The notes below the pieces were generated by a model. It was not told where the DNA came from. It made no database searches and worked only from the letters and a program-made list of their open reading frames with translations. A stretch of 64,000 nt of DNA from Paragemmobacter ruber (GTDB taxonomy: Bacteria > Pseudomonadota > Alphaproteobacteria > Rhodobacterales > Rhodobacteraceae): the NCBI RefSeq assembly GCF_009908315.1, contig NZ_JAAATW010000002.1, forward strand, positions 1 through 64,000. Reading direction: 5' to 3'. A program made the position numbers and the translations under genes. Positions 10,130-18,866 of the stretch are shown here, one piece after another (position 1 is the stretch's first letter; every line of letters starts with the position of its first letter).

Positions 10130-10513
10130 ATGATCGTCAGAACGCTTGCCTCTGTCATCGACACGCCGGCCCATGTGAAGGGCGCGGCTTTCGAGAGCCG
10201 CCGCATCCTGCTGGCCGCCGATGGGTTGGGCTATTCTCTGCATGACACGCTGTGCAAGGGCGGGACGGAGCAGCGGCTGGAATACCGCAACCATATCGAG
10301 ACGAACTATGTGATCGAAGGCATGGGCGAGGTGGAGAACATCGCCACGGGCGAGGTCTGGCCCTTGGGGCCGGGGACCGTCTATGTGCTGGACCGGCACG
10401 AGGCGCATCTGTTGCGGGCGGAGACGGATCTGCGGATCATCTGCGTCTTTACCCCTGCGCTGACCGGGCAGGAAAAGCATGACGCGGATGGAAGCTATCC
10501 CGCGGCGGGCTAG
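10130..10513 (+). CDS. ectC: Ectoine synthase-like cupin protein (orphan EctC) inside the spc operon
   Basis: EctC cyclises N-gamma-acetyl-diaminobutyrate to the compatible solute ectoine. The 127-residue product matches the family in length and along its whole sequence: SRRILLAADGLGYSLHDT, RLEYRNHIETNYVIEG, GTVYVLDRHEAHLLRAETD and the HDADGSYP tail. The metal ligands known in EctC fall at exactly the canonical numbers E57, Y85 and H93, and the substrate-contact positions S23, R25, T40, C105, F107 and H117 also fit. Position 21, usually Trp, is Phe. No ectA, ectB or ectD is in the window. It lies between rpmD and rplO, preceded by a terminator and followed by a candidate promoter. It may use or hydrolyse an imported or related substrate; ectoine synthesis itself is unproven. 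Confidence 0.88.
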   Translation: MIVRTLASVIDTPAHVKGAAFESRRILLAADGLGYSLHDTLCKGGTEQRLEYRNHIETNYVIEGMGEVENIATGEVWPLGPGTVYVLDRHEAHLLRAETDLRIICVFTPALTGQEKHDADGSYPAAG

Positions 10514-10530
10514 GGCGCGGGCCGCGATGC

Positions 10531-10559
10531 TTGCCAACGGGGGGGATGTGGGATAAGGC
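10531..10559 (+). promoter_or_regulatory. Candidate sigma-70-type promoter upstream of rplO
   Basis: TTGCCA and TAAGGC are separated by 17 bases, just after the ectC stop. It would restart transcription of rplO-secY-adk with a leader of about 90 bases. Assigned by pattern only. Confidence 0.35.
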
Positions 10560-10655
10560 CACGCGGTGCTTCTTCGGGGCACAGAATCAACAAGAAATGC
10601 CGTGTTGCCCTTCATCCGTCGCAGGTATGGGTATTCCGGCCAAGGAGTATGCGAC

Positions 10656-11135
10656 ATGAAACTGAATGAACTGCGCGATAATGACGGCGCCGCCCGCAAG
10701 CAGAAGCGTGTGGCGCGTGGCCCGGGTTCGGGCAAGGGCAAGACCGCCGGGCGCGGGATCAAGGGCCAGAAGTCCCGTTCGGGCGTGGCGCTTGGCGGGT
10801 ATGAGGGCGGCCAGATGCCGCTGTACCGCCGCCTGCCGAAGCGCGGCTTCAACAAGCCGAACCGTCTGGAATTCGCGGTGGTGAACCTTGGCCTGATCGA
10901 GAAGTTCATCGGTCTGGGCAAGCTGGACATCAAGGGCGAGATCACCGAGGACGCGCTGGTTGCGGCGGGCCTGACGTCGAACAAGCGTGACGGGATCCGC
11001 ATCCTGGGCAAGGGCGAGATCAAGTCGAAGGTCAAGCTGGTGGTCACCGGCGCGTCTGCCTCGGCCATCGAGGCCATCGAAAAGGCCGGTGGTTCGATCA
11101 CCGTGAAGGCATCGGCGGCGGCTGCGGCTGAATAA
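10656..11135 (+). CDS. rplO: 50S ribosomal protein L15
   Basis: L15 is a late-assembly large-subunit protein. The 159-residue product begins [20 protein letters not shown] and has the Gly-rich RNA-binding segment [26 protein letters not shown] at 10642-10647 places the start at 10656; an in-frame ATG at 10566 adds 30 unconserved residues. It ends with an Ala-rich tail. It is separated from rpmD by the inserted ectC gene. Confidence 0.97.
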   Translation: MKLNELRDNDGAARKQKRVARGPGSGKGKTAGRGIKGQKSRSGVALGGYEGGQMPLYRRLPKRGFNKPNRLEFAVVNLGLIEKFIGLGKLDIKGEITEDALVAAGLTSNKRDGIRILGKGEIKSKVKLVVTGASASAIEAIEKAGGSITVKASAAAAAE

Positions 11136-11235
11136 CGGTTGTGAGCGGTCGCAGGACCGCTTACATCAGGGCGAGTTTTCCCGCGCCGCCGACCGGAAAA
11201 CGGTTCGGCGGCGCCTCCATGAAAGAAGTCTGGGC

Positions 11236-12594
11236 ATGGCATCTGCTGCAGAGCAAATGGCGGCGAACCTGAGCTGGTCCGCCCTTGGCAAGGCGACCGA
11301 TCTTCGCCAACGCATCTTCTATACCCTCGGGTTGCTGATCGTGTACCGGCTGGGGACCTATATCCCGGTGCCGGGCATTGACGGCACGGCGCTGCGCGAA
11401 TTCATGACGCAGGCGAGCCAGGGCATCGGCGGCATGCTGAACCTGTTCACGGGCGGTGCGATCAGCCGGATGGGGATCTTTGCGCTGGGGATCATGCCCT
11501 ATATCAGCGCCTCGATCATCGTGCAGCTGCTCGCGGCTATGGTGCCGTCGCTGGAGCAGCTGAAGAAAGAAGGCGAGCAGGGGCGCAAGAAGCTTAACCA
11601 GTACACCCGCTATGGCACGGTGGCGCTGGCGATCTTTCAGGCCTGGGGCATCGCCGTTTCCATCGAAGCGGGCGGATTGGCCCATGATCCGGGGCTGTTC
11701 TTCAAGGCGGCCTGCGTGATCACGCTGGTGGGCGGGACGATGTTCCTGATGTGGCTGGGCGAGCAGATCACCGCGCGCGGCATCGGCAACGGGATTTCGC
11801 TGATCATCTTCGTGGGCATCGTGGCCGAGATCCCGGCCGCGCTGGTGCAGTTCTTTGAACAGGGCCGGTCGGGGGCGATTTCGACGCCGCTGATCCTTGG
11901 CATCATCGTGATGGTGATCGCGGTCATCGCCTTTGTGGTGTTCATGGAGCGCGCGCTGCGCAAGATCCACATCCAATATCCGCGCCGTCAGGTGGGGATG
12001 AAGATTTTCGACGGCGGGTCGTCGCACCTGCCGGTGAAGGTGAACCCGGCCGGCGTGATCCCTGCGATCTTTGCGTCGTCGCTGCTGCTGTTGCCCACGA
12101 CGATCGGCACCTTCTCGGGGTCGGATACAAACCCGGTGCTGTCCACGATGATGGCCTATCTGGGCTATGGCCAGCCGCTGCATCTTTTGGCGATGGCGGC
12201 GATGATCGTGTTCTTCTCGTATTTCTATACGGCGAACGTGGCCTTCAAGGTCGAGGATGTGGCCGAGAACCTGAAGAACCAGCAGGGCTTCATCCCGGGC
12301 ATCCGCCCCGGCAAGAAGACCGAGGAATATCTGGAATATGTGGTGAACCGCGTGCTGGTGCTGGGGTCGGCCTATCTGGCGGCGGTCTGTCTGCTGCCCG
12401 AGGTGCTGATTGCCGAGGTCGGGCTGCCCTTCTATTTCGGGGGGACGTCGGTCCTGATCGTGGTGTCGGTGACGATGGATACGATCCAGCAGATCCAGTC
12501 ACATCTTCTGGCGCATCAGTATGAAGGGCTGATCGAAAAGTCCAATCTGCGCGGCAAGAAGCGGACGGCGCCCAAGGCGCCTGCGCGGCGCTGA
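11236..12594 (+). CDS. secY: Protein translocase subunit SecY
   Basis: SecY is the channel of the general secretion translocon. The 452-residue inner-membrane protein shows the expected series of about ten hydrophobic helices, including [20 protein letters not shown] near the N-terminus and the conserved loops [17 protein letters not shown] and [17 protein letters not shown]. The C-terminus is basic. It lies between rplO and adk, the normal alphaproteobacterial order. The preceding 100 bases contain a GC-rich imperfect hairpin (about 11184-11213). Confidence 0.97.
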   Translation: MASAAEQMAANLSWSALGKATDLRQRIFYTLGLLIVYRLGTYIPVPGIDGTALREFMTQASQGIGGMLNLFTGGAISRMGIFALGIMPYISASIIVQLLAAMVPSLEQLKKEGEQGRKKLNQYTRYGTVALAIFQAWGIAVSIEAGGLAHDPGLFFKAACVITLVGGTMFLMWLGEQITARGIGNGISLIIFVGIVAEIPAALVQFFEQGRSGAISTPLILGIIVMVIAVIAFVVFMERALRKIHIQYPRRQVGMKIFDGGSSHLPVKVNPAGVIPAIFASSLLLLPTTIGTFSGSDTNPVLSTMMAYLGYGQPLHLLAMAAMIVFFSYFYTANVAFKVEDVAENLKNQQGFIPGIRPGKKTEEYLEYVVNRVLVLGSAYLAAVCLLPEVLIAEVGLPFYFGGTSVLIVVSVTMDTIQQIQSHLLAHQYEGLIEKSNLRGKKRTAPKAPARR

Positions 12595-12610
12595 TCGCGG
12601 CGGGGGGGAC

Positions 12611-13195
12611 ATGGCGAACATCATTCTTCTGGGCCCGCCGGGAGCGGGGAAGGGAACGCAGGCCAAGCGGCTGGTCGATGAGCGGGGCATGGTCCAGCTG
12701 TCCACCGGGGACATGCTGCGCGAGGCCAAGACCAGCGGCACCGAGATGGGCCGCAAGATGGCCGAGGTCATGGCGCGGGGCGAGCTTGTCACCGATGAGA
12801 TCGTGATCGGTCTGATCGAGGAGAAGCTGGCCGCAGGTGCGGCTGGTGGTTTCATCTTTGACGGCTTTCCGCGCACGCTGCGGCAGGCGGATGCGCTTGG
12901 GGCGCTGTTGGCGCGGTCCGGCGCGCGGCTGGATGCGGTGATCGAACTGGTGGTGGATGACGAGGCGCTGGTCGGGCGCATCGTCAAGCGCGCCGAAGAG
13001 GCGCAGGCTGCGGGCCAACCCGTGCGCGCCGATGACACGCCCGAGGTTTTTGCCGGGCGGCTGCGGGCCTATTACAAGCAGACCGCGCCGCTGATCGGCT
13101 ATTACCATGCCAAGGGCGACCTGCGGCAGGTTGATGGCATGGCCAGCATGGACGCCGTGGCCGCCGCCATTGCGGCGGTGCTTGACAAAGCGTGA
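12611..13195 (+). CDS. adk: Adenylate kinase (short-lid form)
   Basis: Adenylate kinase interconverts ATP + AMP and 2 ADP in the cytoplasm. The 194-residue product has the P-loop [11 protein letters not shown] at residues 8-18 and the AMP/lid motif [10 protein letters not shown]. It is about 20 residues shorter than the E. coli enzyme because the inserted LID domain, including any zinc cysteines, is absent. This short form is common in alphaproteobacteria. It follows secY by 16 bases. Confidence 0.96.
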   Translation: MANIILLGPPGAGKGTQAKRLVDERGMVQLSTGDMLREAKTSGTEMGRKMAEVMARGELVTDEIVIGLIEEKLAAGAAGGFIFDGFPRTLRQADALGALLARSGARLDAVIELVVDDEALVGRIVKRAEEAQAAGQPVRADDTPEVFAGRLRAYYKQTAPLIGYYHAKGDLRQVDGMASMDAVAAAIAAVLDKA

Positions 13196-13213
13196 AAAGG
13201 TCGTTCCGCGGCC

Positions 13214-13242
13214 TTGACGGGCCGGGGAAAAGCCCATACAGC
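13214..13242 (+). promoter_or_regulatory. Candidate sigma-70-type promoter for rpsM-rpsK-rpoA
   Basis: TTGACG and TACAGC are 17 bases apart in the 188-base gap after adk. It would give rpsM a leader of about 135 bases. Spacing and -35 match are good; the -10 match is moderate. Confidence 0.45.
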
Positions 13243-13383
13243 ACGGCGTCCCGCAAGGGAATCGTCCGGCCATATTGATGCTTGGCTGGTCAGATCGAAT
13301 CGGTGGCAAGGGAAGGCCCGCGCTGCCGGAGTTGTGAAAAAAGGTTCTGGCATCACGGAACCGCAACGAAAAGGAACATACGT

Positions 13384-13752
13384 TTGGCACGTATTGCTGG
13401 CGTCAACATCCCCACGCAGAAGCGGGTGCCGATTGCCCTGACTTATATCACCGGCATCGGTCCGCATAACGCGGAAATCATCTGCAGCTCTCTGAACATC
13501 GACCGCGCGCGCCGCGTGAACCAGCTGTCGGATGCCGAAGTTCTGGCGATCCGCGAGTTCATCGACGCGAACTTCACCGTCGAAGGCGACCTGCGCCGCG
13601 AAGTTTCGATGAACATCAAGCGTCTGATGGATCTGGGCTGCTATCGCGGCCTGCGTCACCGCAAGGGCCTGCCGGTCCGCGGTCAGCGTACCCACACGAA
13701 CGCCCGTACCCGCAAGGGCCCCGCCAAAGCCATCGCTGGCAAGAAGAAGTAA
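13384..13752 (+). CDS. rpsM: 30S ribosomal protein S13 (TTG start)
   Basis: S13 forms inter-subunit bridges and contacts P-site tRNA. The conserved N-terminus (M)[20 protein letters not shown] begins at a TTG codon, 13384-13386. AAGGAAC lies 8 bases upstream, and there is no nearby ATG. The frame opens further upstream, but those residues are unlike S13. The 122-residue product ends [11 protein letters not shown]. It is followed 12 bases later by rpsK. Confidence 0.94.
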   Translation: MARIAGVNIPTQKRVPIALTYITGIGPHNAEIICSSLNIDRARRVNQLSDAEVLAIREFIDANFTVEGDLRREVSMNIKRLMDLGCYRGLRHRKGLPVRGQRTHTNARTRKGPAKAIAGKKK

Positions 13753-13764
13753 GGAGGGGCATTC

Positions 13765-14163
13765 ATGGCACGTGATACCAAGAGCGCCGCGCGCACCAAG
13801 AAAAAAGAACGCAAGAACATTGCCGCCGGCGTGGCGCATGTGAATTCGTCGTTCAACAACACCAAGATCCTGATCTCTGACGTGCAGGGCAACGCCATTT
13901 CGTGGTCGTCGGCCGGCACCATGGGCTTTAAGGGATCGCGGAAATCCACGCCCTATGCCGCCCAGATGGCCGCCGAAGATGCGGGCCGCAAGGCGCAGGA
14001 ACATGGCGTGAAGACGCTGGAAGTCGAAGTGCAGGGCCCGGGTTCGGGCCGCGAGTCGGCGCTGCGCGCGCTGGCCGCCGTGGGTTTCAACATCACCTCG
14101 ATCCGCGATGTGACCCCGCTTGCGCATAACGGCTGCCGCCCGCCGAAGCGCCGCCGCGTCTAA
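13765..14163 (+). CDS. rpsK: 30S ribosomal protein S11
   Basis: S11 forms part of the platform near the mRNA exit. The 132-residue product contains [20 protein letters not shown] and the C-terminal [11 protein letters not shown], both invariant features. AAGGAGG precedes the ATG. A GC hairpin follows in the 116-base gap before rpoA. Confidence 0.97.
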   Translation: MARDTKSAARTKKKERKNIAAGVAHVNSSFNNTKILISDVQGNAISWSSAGTMGFKGSRKSTPYAAQMAAEDAGRKAQEHGVKTLEVEVQGPGSGRESALRALAAVGFNITSIRDVTPLAHNGCRPPKRRRV

Positions 14164-14178
14164 GACCATTTCAAAGGG

Positions 14179-14206
14179 GCGGGCCGTGCCTTCGGGTGCG
14201 GCCCGC
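14179..14206 (+). other. Hairpin between rpsK and rpoA
   Basis: An 8-bp stem, GCGGGCCG / CGGCCCGC, with a 12-nt loop is followed by a T/C-rich stretch without a clean T-run. It could be a weak attenuator or an RNA processing site. Confidence 0.4.
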
Positions 14207-14279
14207 TTCCGCTATTTCTGATCCTCGGGCGTCTGCTGCTAACTGGACATGGGCAGCGGGCAAGTATGGAGGCGAAAGC

Positions 14280-15296
14280 ATGATCCACAAGAACTGGCAG
14301 GAATTGATCAAACCGTCGCAGCTGGTGGTCAAGCCCGGGGCTGATCCGTCGCGCGTGGCGACGGTGATCGCCGAGCCGCTGGAGCGCGGGTTCGGCCTGA
14401 CGCTGGGCAACGCGCTGCGCCGCGTGCTGATGTCGTCGCTGCAGGGCGCGGCCATCACCAGCGTGCAGATCGACAACGTGCTGCATGAGTTCTCGAGCGT
14501 GGCCGGTGTGCGTGAAGACGTGACCGACATCGTGCTGAACCTGAAAGGCGTGAGCCTGAAGATGGAAGTCGAGGGGCCGAAGCGGCTGTCGATTTCGGCC
14601 AAGGGGCCGGGCGTGGTGACGGCGGGTGACATCTCGGAAAGCAACGGGATCGAGGTTCTGAACAAGGACCACGTGATCTGCCACCTCGACGATGGCGCGG
14701 ATGTGTTCATGGAACTGACGGTGAATACCGGCAAGGGCTATGTCGCGGCCGACAAGAACCGCCCGGAGGATGCGCCGATCGGTCTGATCCCGATTGATGC
14801 GATCTATTCGCCGGTGAAGAAGGTTTCTTACGAAGTGCAGCCCACCCGCGAGGGGCAGGTGCTGGACTATGACAAGCTGACCATGAAGATCGAAACCGAC
14901 GGGTCGCTGACGCCGGATGACGCCGTGGCCTATGCCGCGCGCATCCTTCAGGATCAGCTGTCGATCTTCGTCAACTTCGACGAGCCGGAATCGGCCAAGC
15001 TGGGCGAAGTGGATGCGGGGCTCGAGTTCAACCCGCTGCTTCTGAAGAAGGTGGACGAGCTGGAACTGTCGGTGCGTTCGGCCAACTGCCTGAAGAACGA
15101 CAACATCGTCTATATCGGCGACCTGATCCAGAAGACCGAGGCCGAGATGCTGCGGACCCCGAACTTTGGCCGCAAGTCGCTGAACGAGATCAAGGAAGTG
15201 CTTTCGGGCATGGGCCTGCACCTTGGCATGGAAGTCGAGGATTGGCCGCCGGAGAACATCGAAGATCTGGCAAAACGCTTCGAAGACCAGTTCTGA
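14280..15296 (+). CDS. rpoA: DNA-directed RNA polymerase subunit alpha
   Basis: The alpha subunit dimerises to nucleate RNA polymerase, and its C-terminal domain contacts UP elements and activators. The 338-residue product starts [20 protein letters not shown]. The N-terminal domain contains [20 protein letters not shown] and the C-terminal domain contains [20 protein letters not shown] and [17 protein letters not shown] at 14268-14272 supports the start; an ATG 28 codons upstream is not conserved. A dispersed palindrome begins 7 bases after the stop. Confidence 0.97.
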   Translation: MIHKNWQELIKPSQLVVKPGADPSRVATVIAEPLERGFGLTLGNALRRVLMSSLQGAAITSVQIDNVLHEFSSVAGVREDVTDIVLNLKGVSLKMEVEGPKRLSISAKGPGVVTAGDISESNGIEVLNKDHVICHLDDGADVFMELTVNTGKGYVAADKNRPEDAPIGLIPIDAIYSPVKKVSYEVQPTREGQVLDYDKLTMKIETDGSLTPDDAVAYAARILQDQLSIFVNFDEPESAKLGEVDAGLEFNPLLLKKVDELELSVRSANCLKNDNIVYIGDLIQKTEAEMLRTPNFGRKSLNEIKEVLSGMGLHLGMEVEDWPPENIEDLAKRFEDQF

Positions 15297-15302
15297 GGAA
15301 AG

Positions 15303-15331
15303 GTAGGATGGGCAAGCATTGCCCATCCTAC
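15303..15331. repeat. Dispersed palindrome (GTAGGATGGGCA family), copy 2
   Basis: A 13-bp perfect inverted repeat, GTAGGATGGGCAA / TTGCCCATCCTAC, with a 3-nt spacer lies between rpoA and rplQ. It is the same element as at 563-590 and 32218-32284. Confidence 0.85.
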
Positions 15332-15381
15332 GCAAGACAATGCCCGCGCTGGCGGGGAATGACCGGCGAAAGCCCAACGAC

Positions 15382-15404
15382 GGACCCCGCTACGCACGGG
15401 GTCC
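15382..15404 (+). other. Hairpin upstream of rplQ
   Basis: A perfect 8-bp stem, GGACCCCG / CGGGGTCC, with a 7-nt loop lies 35 bases before rplQ. It lacks a T-tract. It may be a processing or regulatory structure. Confidence 0.4.
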
Positions 15405-15438
15405 AACACAAAGCAAAACGAGACGATAGGAGAACATC

Positions 15439-15858
15439 ATGCGTCACGCCCGCGGCTATCGCCGCCTGAACCGTACCCACGAACACCGCAAGGCCCTGTG
15501 GGCCAACATGGCCGGATCGCTGATCGAGCACGAGCAGATCAAGACGACCCTGCCCAAGGCCAAGGAACTGCGCCCGATCGTGGAAAAGCTGATCACGCTG
15601 GCCAAGCGTGGTGATCTGCATGCCCGCCGTCAGGCGGCGGCGCAGCTGAAGGAAGACCGCCATGTGGCGCGTCTGTTCGAAATCCTCGGCCCGCGCTACA
15701 AGGCGCGCAACGGGGGCTATCTGCGCGTCCTGAAGGCCGGGTTCCGCTATGGCGACATGGCGCCGATGGCCATCATCGAGTTTGTGGACCGCGATCCCAA
15801 TGCCAAGGGCGCCGCTGATCGCGCCCGCCTCGAAGCGGCCGAAGCCGCCGAGGATTGA
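15439..15858 (+). CDS. rplQ: 50S ribosomal protein L17
   Basis: L17 lies near the tunnel exit. The 139-residue product begins [20 protein letters not shown] and contains [20 protein letters not shown]. It is the last gene of the alpha cluster, with a leader carrying the dispersed palindrome and a hairpin, and it is closed by a textbook terminator. Confidence 0.97.
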   Translation: MRHARGYRRLNRTHEHRKALWANMAGSLIEHEQIKTTLPKAKELRPIVEKLITLAKRGDLHARRQAAAQLKEDRHVARLFEILGPRYKARNGGYLRVLKAGFRYGDMAPMAIIEFVDRDPNAKGAADRARLEAAEAAED

Positions 15859-15893
15859 TCCCCGGATCTGTGCCGGTCTGCCCGGTTTCTGTG

Positions 15894-15918
15894 AAAGCCC
15901 GCCGAAAGGCGGGCTTTT
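15894..15918 (+). terminator. Rho-independent terminator after rplQ
   Basis: A perfect 10-bp stem, AAAGCCCGCC / GGCGGGCTTT, with a GAAA loop ends in TTTT. It marks the end of the ribosomal supercluster. Confidence 0.9.
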
Positions 15919-16107
15919 GTCATTCCGGGACCCGGGTGCAATCAGCGTTACGCGGCGTCATGCGAGCGGGACTTGTGGGCGCGCTTGGCCCGCCGGAGCC
16001 CCGATTGTAAGCTGCCGATGTGGGTGTGGGCTGTTTCCCCTTGTGCGGATGTGCGCGTCATGGGTAACAATCTTTGGTTGAAGGGGGCGCGCTCGCGCAG
16101 GGCGGAC

Positions 16108-16719
16108 ATGTCAGAACGTAAGGTGGTTAACCAGTTGCTTGATGCGCTCGATCAGCTCGCCCCGATGGGGTATTCCGTTGGGCTGCACATCCGCTATGCC
16201 AGTCCGCTGGTCTACAAGAGCAGTTATCCGGCGGAGTGGCGCGATTTCTATAACAGCCATTCCTACTATCTGCGGGATCCTCTGGTGTTCTGGGGCGTGG
16301 GTGTCGAGGGCACCACGCGGTGGAGCGCCATCCCCCTGCCTGATCCTTTCAGCGTCATGGCCAAGGCGGCGTCGCACGGGCTGAAATTCGGTGCGGTGTC
16401 GTCTTACGGTCCCATCACCTCGCGGTCGATCGTGGGCGTTGCCCGTGCGGATCGCGAGTTCGACGATGCGGAACTGGCTGCGCTGAGGGAGATAACGATC
16501 CGGCTGCATATCGAAGCGAAACCGCCGAACGAACTGACGCGGGCTCAGATCGAGGCGCTTCAATGTCTGGCCGATGGGGATCGCCATGCGGCAGCGGCGG
16601 GGAAACTCGGCATCTCGGAAAGCGCCCTGAAGGCGCGGCTTGTGTCGGCGCGTGTCCGGCTTGAGGCGCGGACAACGTCGGAAGCGATCAGAAAGGCGCG
16701 CGAATACAGGCTGCTGTGA
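16108..16719 (+). CDS. LuxR-family quorum-sensing regulator
   Basis: This is a 203-residue protein with an N-terminal autoinducer-binding domain (about residues 15-130) and a C-terminal LuxR-type helix-turn-helix (about 145-203). The ligand-domain landmarks YPAEW, Y48, DP at 57-58 and W72 agree with acyl-homoserine-lactone receptors. The HTH is divergent: the conserved Glu of the first helix appears as Gln (LTRAQIEAL), and the recognition-helix TV pair is AL. The start at 16108 is chosen by domain length; an in-frame ATG at 16060 is possible. It lies 49 bases upstream of a luxI homologue and probably forms a pair with it. No lux box was recognised. Confidence 0.85.
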   Translation: MSERKVVNQLLDALDQLAPMGYSVGLHIRYASPLVYKSSYPAEWRDFYNSHSYYLRDPLVFWGVGVEGTTRWSAIPLPDPFSVMAKAASHGLKFGAVSSYGPITSRSIVGVARADREFDDAELAALREITIRLHIEAKPPNELTRAQIEALQCLADGDRHAAAAGKLGISESALKARLVSARVRLEARTTSEAIRKAREYRLL

Positions 16720-16768
16720 CGCAGGCCATCCCTTCGCAGGTTTACCCACCCTGAGAAGGAGACCACCG

Positions 16769-17356
16769 ATGGAAGTCACGACCCTTTCCTACAACAACCT
16801 GCATGACCATGGCACGTTGTTCGCCGATCTGTTCCGCGCCCGGCACCGCACCTTTATCCGCAACAACGGATGGAACCTGCCCGAAGCGGACGGGATGGAG
16901 TTTGATCAGTATGACACCCCTGCCAGCCGCTGGGTGGCCGTGCATGAGGGCGGCGCGGTGATGGCGGGTGTGCGGCTGACGCCGACGGTGCATCGCTGTG
17001 GCATCTATTCCTACATGATCCGGGATGCGCAGCGGGGGCTGCTGGAGACGATCCCGGCCGATCTGCTGGGTTTCGAGGCGCCGGTCGATCCAAACATCTG
17101 GGAATCGAGCCGGGTCTTCGTATCCGACCTTGTGCCTGCGGCAGACCGGCTGCGGGTACAGATGCGGCTGATCCATGAGATGGTCATCTCTGCCCGTGCG
17201 CTGGGGGCGGTGTCGCTGCTGGGGATTATCCCGGAACATGCGCCGCGGCTGGCGCGGCGGGTGGGGCTGGACTGCATCCCCGCCGGGCCGGTGCTGGATA
17301 CGGGCGGGATGCGCAGCGTCTGCGTCACGATCAGCATGCAGACGCGGATGCACTGA
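16769..17356 (+). CDS. Acyl-homoserine-lactone synthase (LuxI family)
   Basis: LuxI-type enzymes make N-acyl-homoserine lactones from S-adenosylmethionine and an acyl carrier. The 195-residue product carries the invariant residues: R25, F29 and W35 (RHRTFIRNNGW), E44, D46 and D49 (EFDQYDT), R69 (AGVRLTPT), and E112 with R115 (WESSRVFV). AGAAGGAGA precedes the ATG. It lies directly downstream of the LuxR gene on the same strand. The acyl chain length cannot be inferred. Confidence 0.92.
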   Translation: MEVTTLSYNNLHDHGTLFADLFRARHRTFIRNNGWNLPEADGMEFDQYDTPASRWVAVHEGGAVMAGVRLTPTVHRCGIYSYMIRDAQRGLLETIPADLLGFEAPVDPNIWESSRVFVSDLVPAADRLRVQMRLIHEMVISARALGAVSLLGIIPEHAPRLARRVGLDCIPAGPVLDTGGMRSVCVTISMQTRMH

Positions 17357-17433
17357 CCGCCGCGCCGCGCGGTGCTTGTGTGCCGCGCGGCGCAGGCGCA
17401 TATCGGGGGCAAGGCCAATCAAGGAGTGACCCC

Positions 17434-18828
17434 ATGATCCGCTCGCTTCACCTTGTGCTCGCGCTTTCCGCGGTCCAGCCGATGGTGGCTTTTGCACAGA
17501 CCGAGGTGCAGGTGCCGCAGGCGCAGGCCGAGATTGCCCTGTCCTTTGCGCCCGTTGTGAAACAGGCGGCGCCTGCCGTTGTGAACATCTATGCCACGCG
17601 GATCGTGCAGGCGCGGCGGTCTATGTTTGCCGATGATCCCTTCTTCAACCAGTTCTTCGAGGCGCTGGGGCCGGCGCAGCCGCGGGTGCAGAACTCGCTG
17701 GGGTCGGGGGTGATCGTCAGCGCCGATGGGATTGTGGTGTCGAACTATCATGTCGTGGGGCAGGCGACGGAGATCCGCGTCGTGCTGAACGACCGGCGCG
17801 AATATGCGGCGGATGTGATCCTGGGGGATGAGGAAAGCGATCTGGCCGTGCTGCGGTTGCGGGATGCGGAGGGGTTGCCCTTCCTGCCCTTGCGGAATTC
17901 GGACGAGCTGGAGGTGGGCGATCTGGTGCTGGCCATCGGCAACCCGTTCGGGGTGGGGCAGACGGTTTCGTCGGGGATCGTGTCGGGGCTGGCGCGATCG
18001 GCCCTGCAGGTGGGGGAGGGCCGTGGGTATTTCATCCAGACCGATGCCGCCATCAACCCGGGCAATTCCGGCGGCGCGCTGGTGGATGTGCAGGGGCGGC
18101 TGGTGGGGATCAACACCGCGATCCTGACGCGGGGGGGCGGATCGAACGGGATCGGTTTCGCGATCCCGGCCAATCTGGTGCGAAGCATCGTGGATCAGGC
18201 GCAGGCGGGGGCGACGCGCTTTGCCCGGCCTTGGGCGGGGGTGACGGGACAGGCGATGGATGCGGCGCTGGCCGAGGGGCTGGGTCTGGCGCGGCCTGAC
18301 GGGGTGGTGATTGCCGAGGTGCATCCGCAAAGCCCCTTTGCGGCGGCGGGGGTGCAGCCGGGCGATGTGATCCTGTCGCTGGGGGGCGCGCCCACCAACA
18401 CGCCGCAGGAGGTGATCTTCCGCATGGCGGCGCTGGGGGTGGGTGCGGAGGCGGAACTGGTCTGGTTGCGGGGCGGGCAGGAGCAGCGGGCCACCATGAT
18501 GCTGGCGCCCGCGCCGGATGACCCCCCGCGCGACCAGACGACGGTGATCGAGGATGTGGCGCTGCGGGGGCTGACGGTGGTGCGGATCAATCCGGCGGTG
18601 ACGGAGGAGTTGGGCCTGCCGATGCAGGCCACGGGCGTGGCGGTGTTGCAGGCCGAGGATCTGGCCGAGCGGGCGGGGTTCCAGCGGGGGGATGTGATTT
18701 TGGGCATCAATGGCGCTGCGGTGGGCAGCCCGGCGGATGTGGAGGCGCTGGCCGCGATGGGCGCGCGGGTCTGGGAGATCGATCTGATCCGGCAGGGGCA
18801 GCCCATGCGGCTGCGCTTCCGGTTCTGA
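17434..18828 (+). CDS. Periplasmic serine protease, DegP/DegQ (HtrA) family
   Basis: This enzyme should degrade or refold misfolded envelope proteins. The 464-residue product has a signal peptide (about residues 1-22, ending VAFAQ), a trypsin-like domain with catalytic H106 (NYHVVG), D136 (SDLAVLRL) and S212 (GNSGGAL), a first PDZ domain (about 275-365) and a second, shorter PDZ near the C-terminus (RAGFQRGDVILGINGAAVGS). AAGGAG at 17421-17426 fixes the start. Two PDZ domains favour DegP/DegQ over DegS. It follows luxI by 77 bases and may be separately transcribed. Confidence 0.9.
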   Translation: MIRSLHLVLALSAVQPMVAFAQTEVQVPQAQAEIALSFAPVVKQAAPAVVNIYATRIVQARRSMFADDPFFNQFFEALGPAQPRVQNSLGSGVIVSADGIVVSNYHVVGQATEIRVVLNDRREYAADVILGDEESDLAVLRLRDAEGLPFLPLRNSDELEVGDLVLAIGNPFGVGQTVSSGIVSGLARSALQVGEGRGYFIQTDAAINPGNSGGALVDVQGRLVGINTAILTRGGGSNGIGFAIPANLVRSIVDQAQAGATRFARPWAGVTGQAMDAALAEGLGLARPDGVVIAEVHPQSPFAAAGVQPGDVILSLGGAPTNTPQEVIFRMAALGVGAEAELVWLRGGQEQRATMMLAPAPDDPPRDQTTVIEDVALRGLTVVRINPAVTEELGLPMQATGVAVLQAEDLAERAGFQRGDVILGINGAAVGSPADVEALAAMGARVWEIDLIRQGQPMRLRFRF

Positions 18829-18866
18829 GGCTTTCGCAGGCCGGGTGGCGGGGATATGGTGCTGGC

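Noticed and set aside
16720-16768. lux box between the LuxR and LuxI genes
   Set aside because: No 18-20 bp dyad resembling known lux boxes is present in this short gap or upstream of the regulator.
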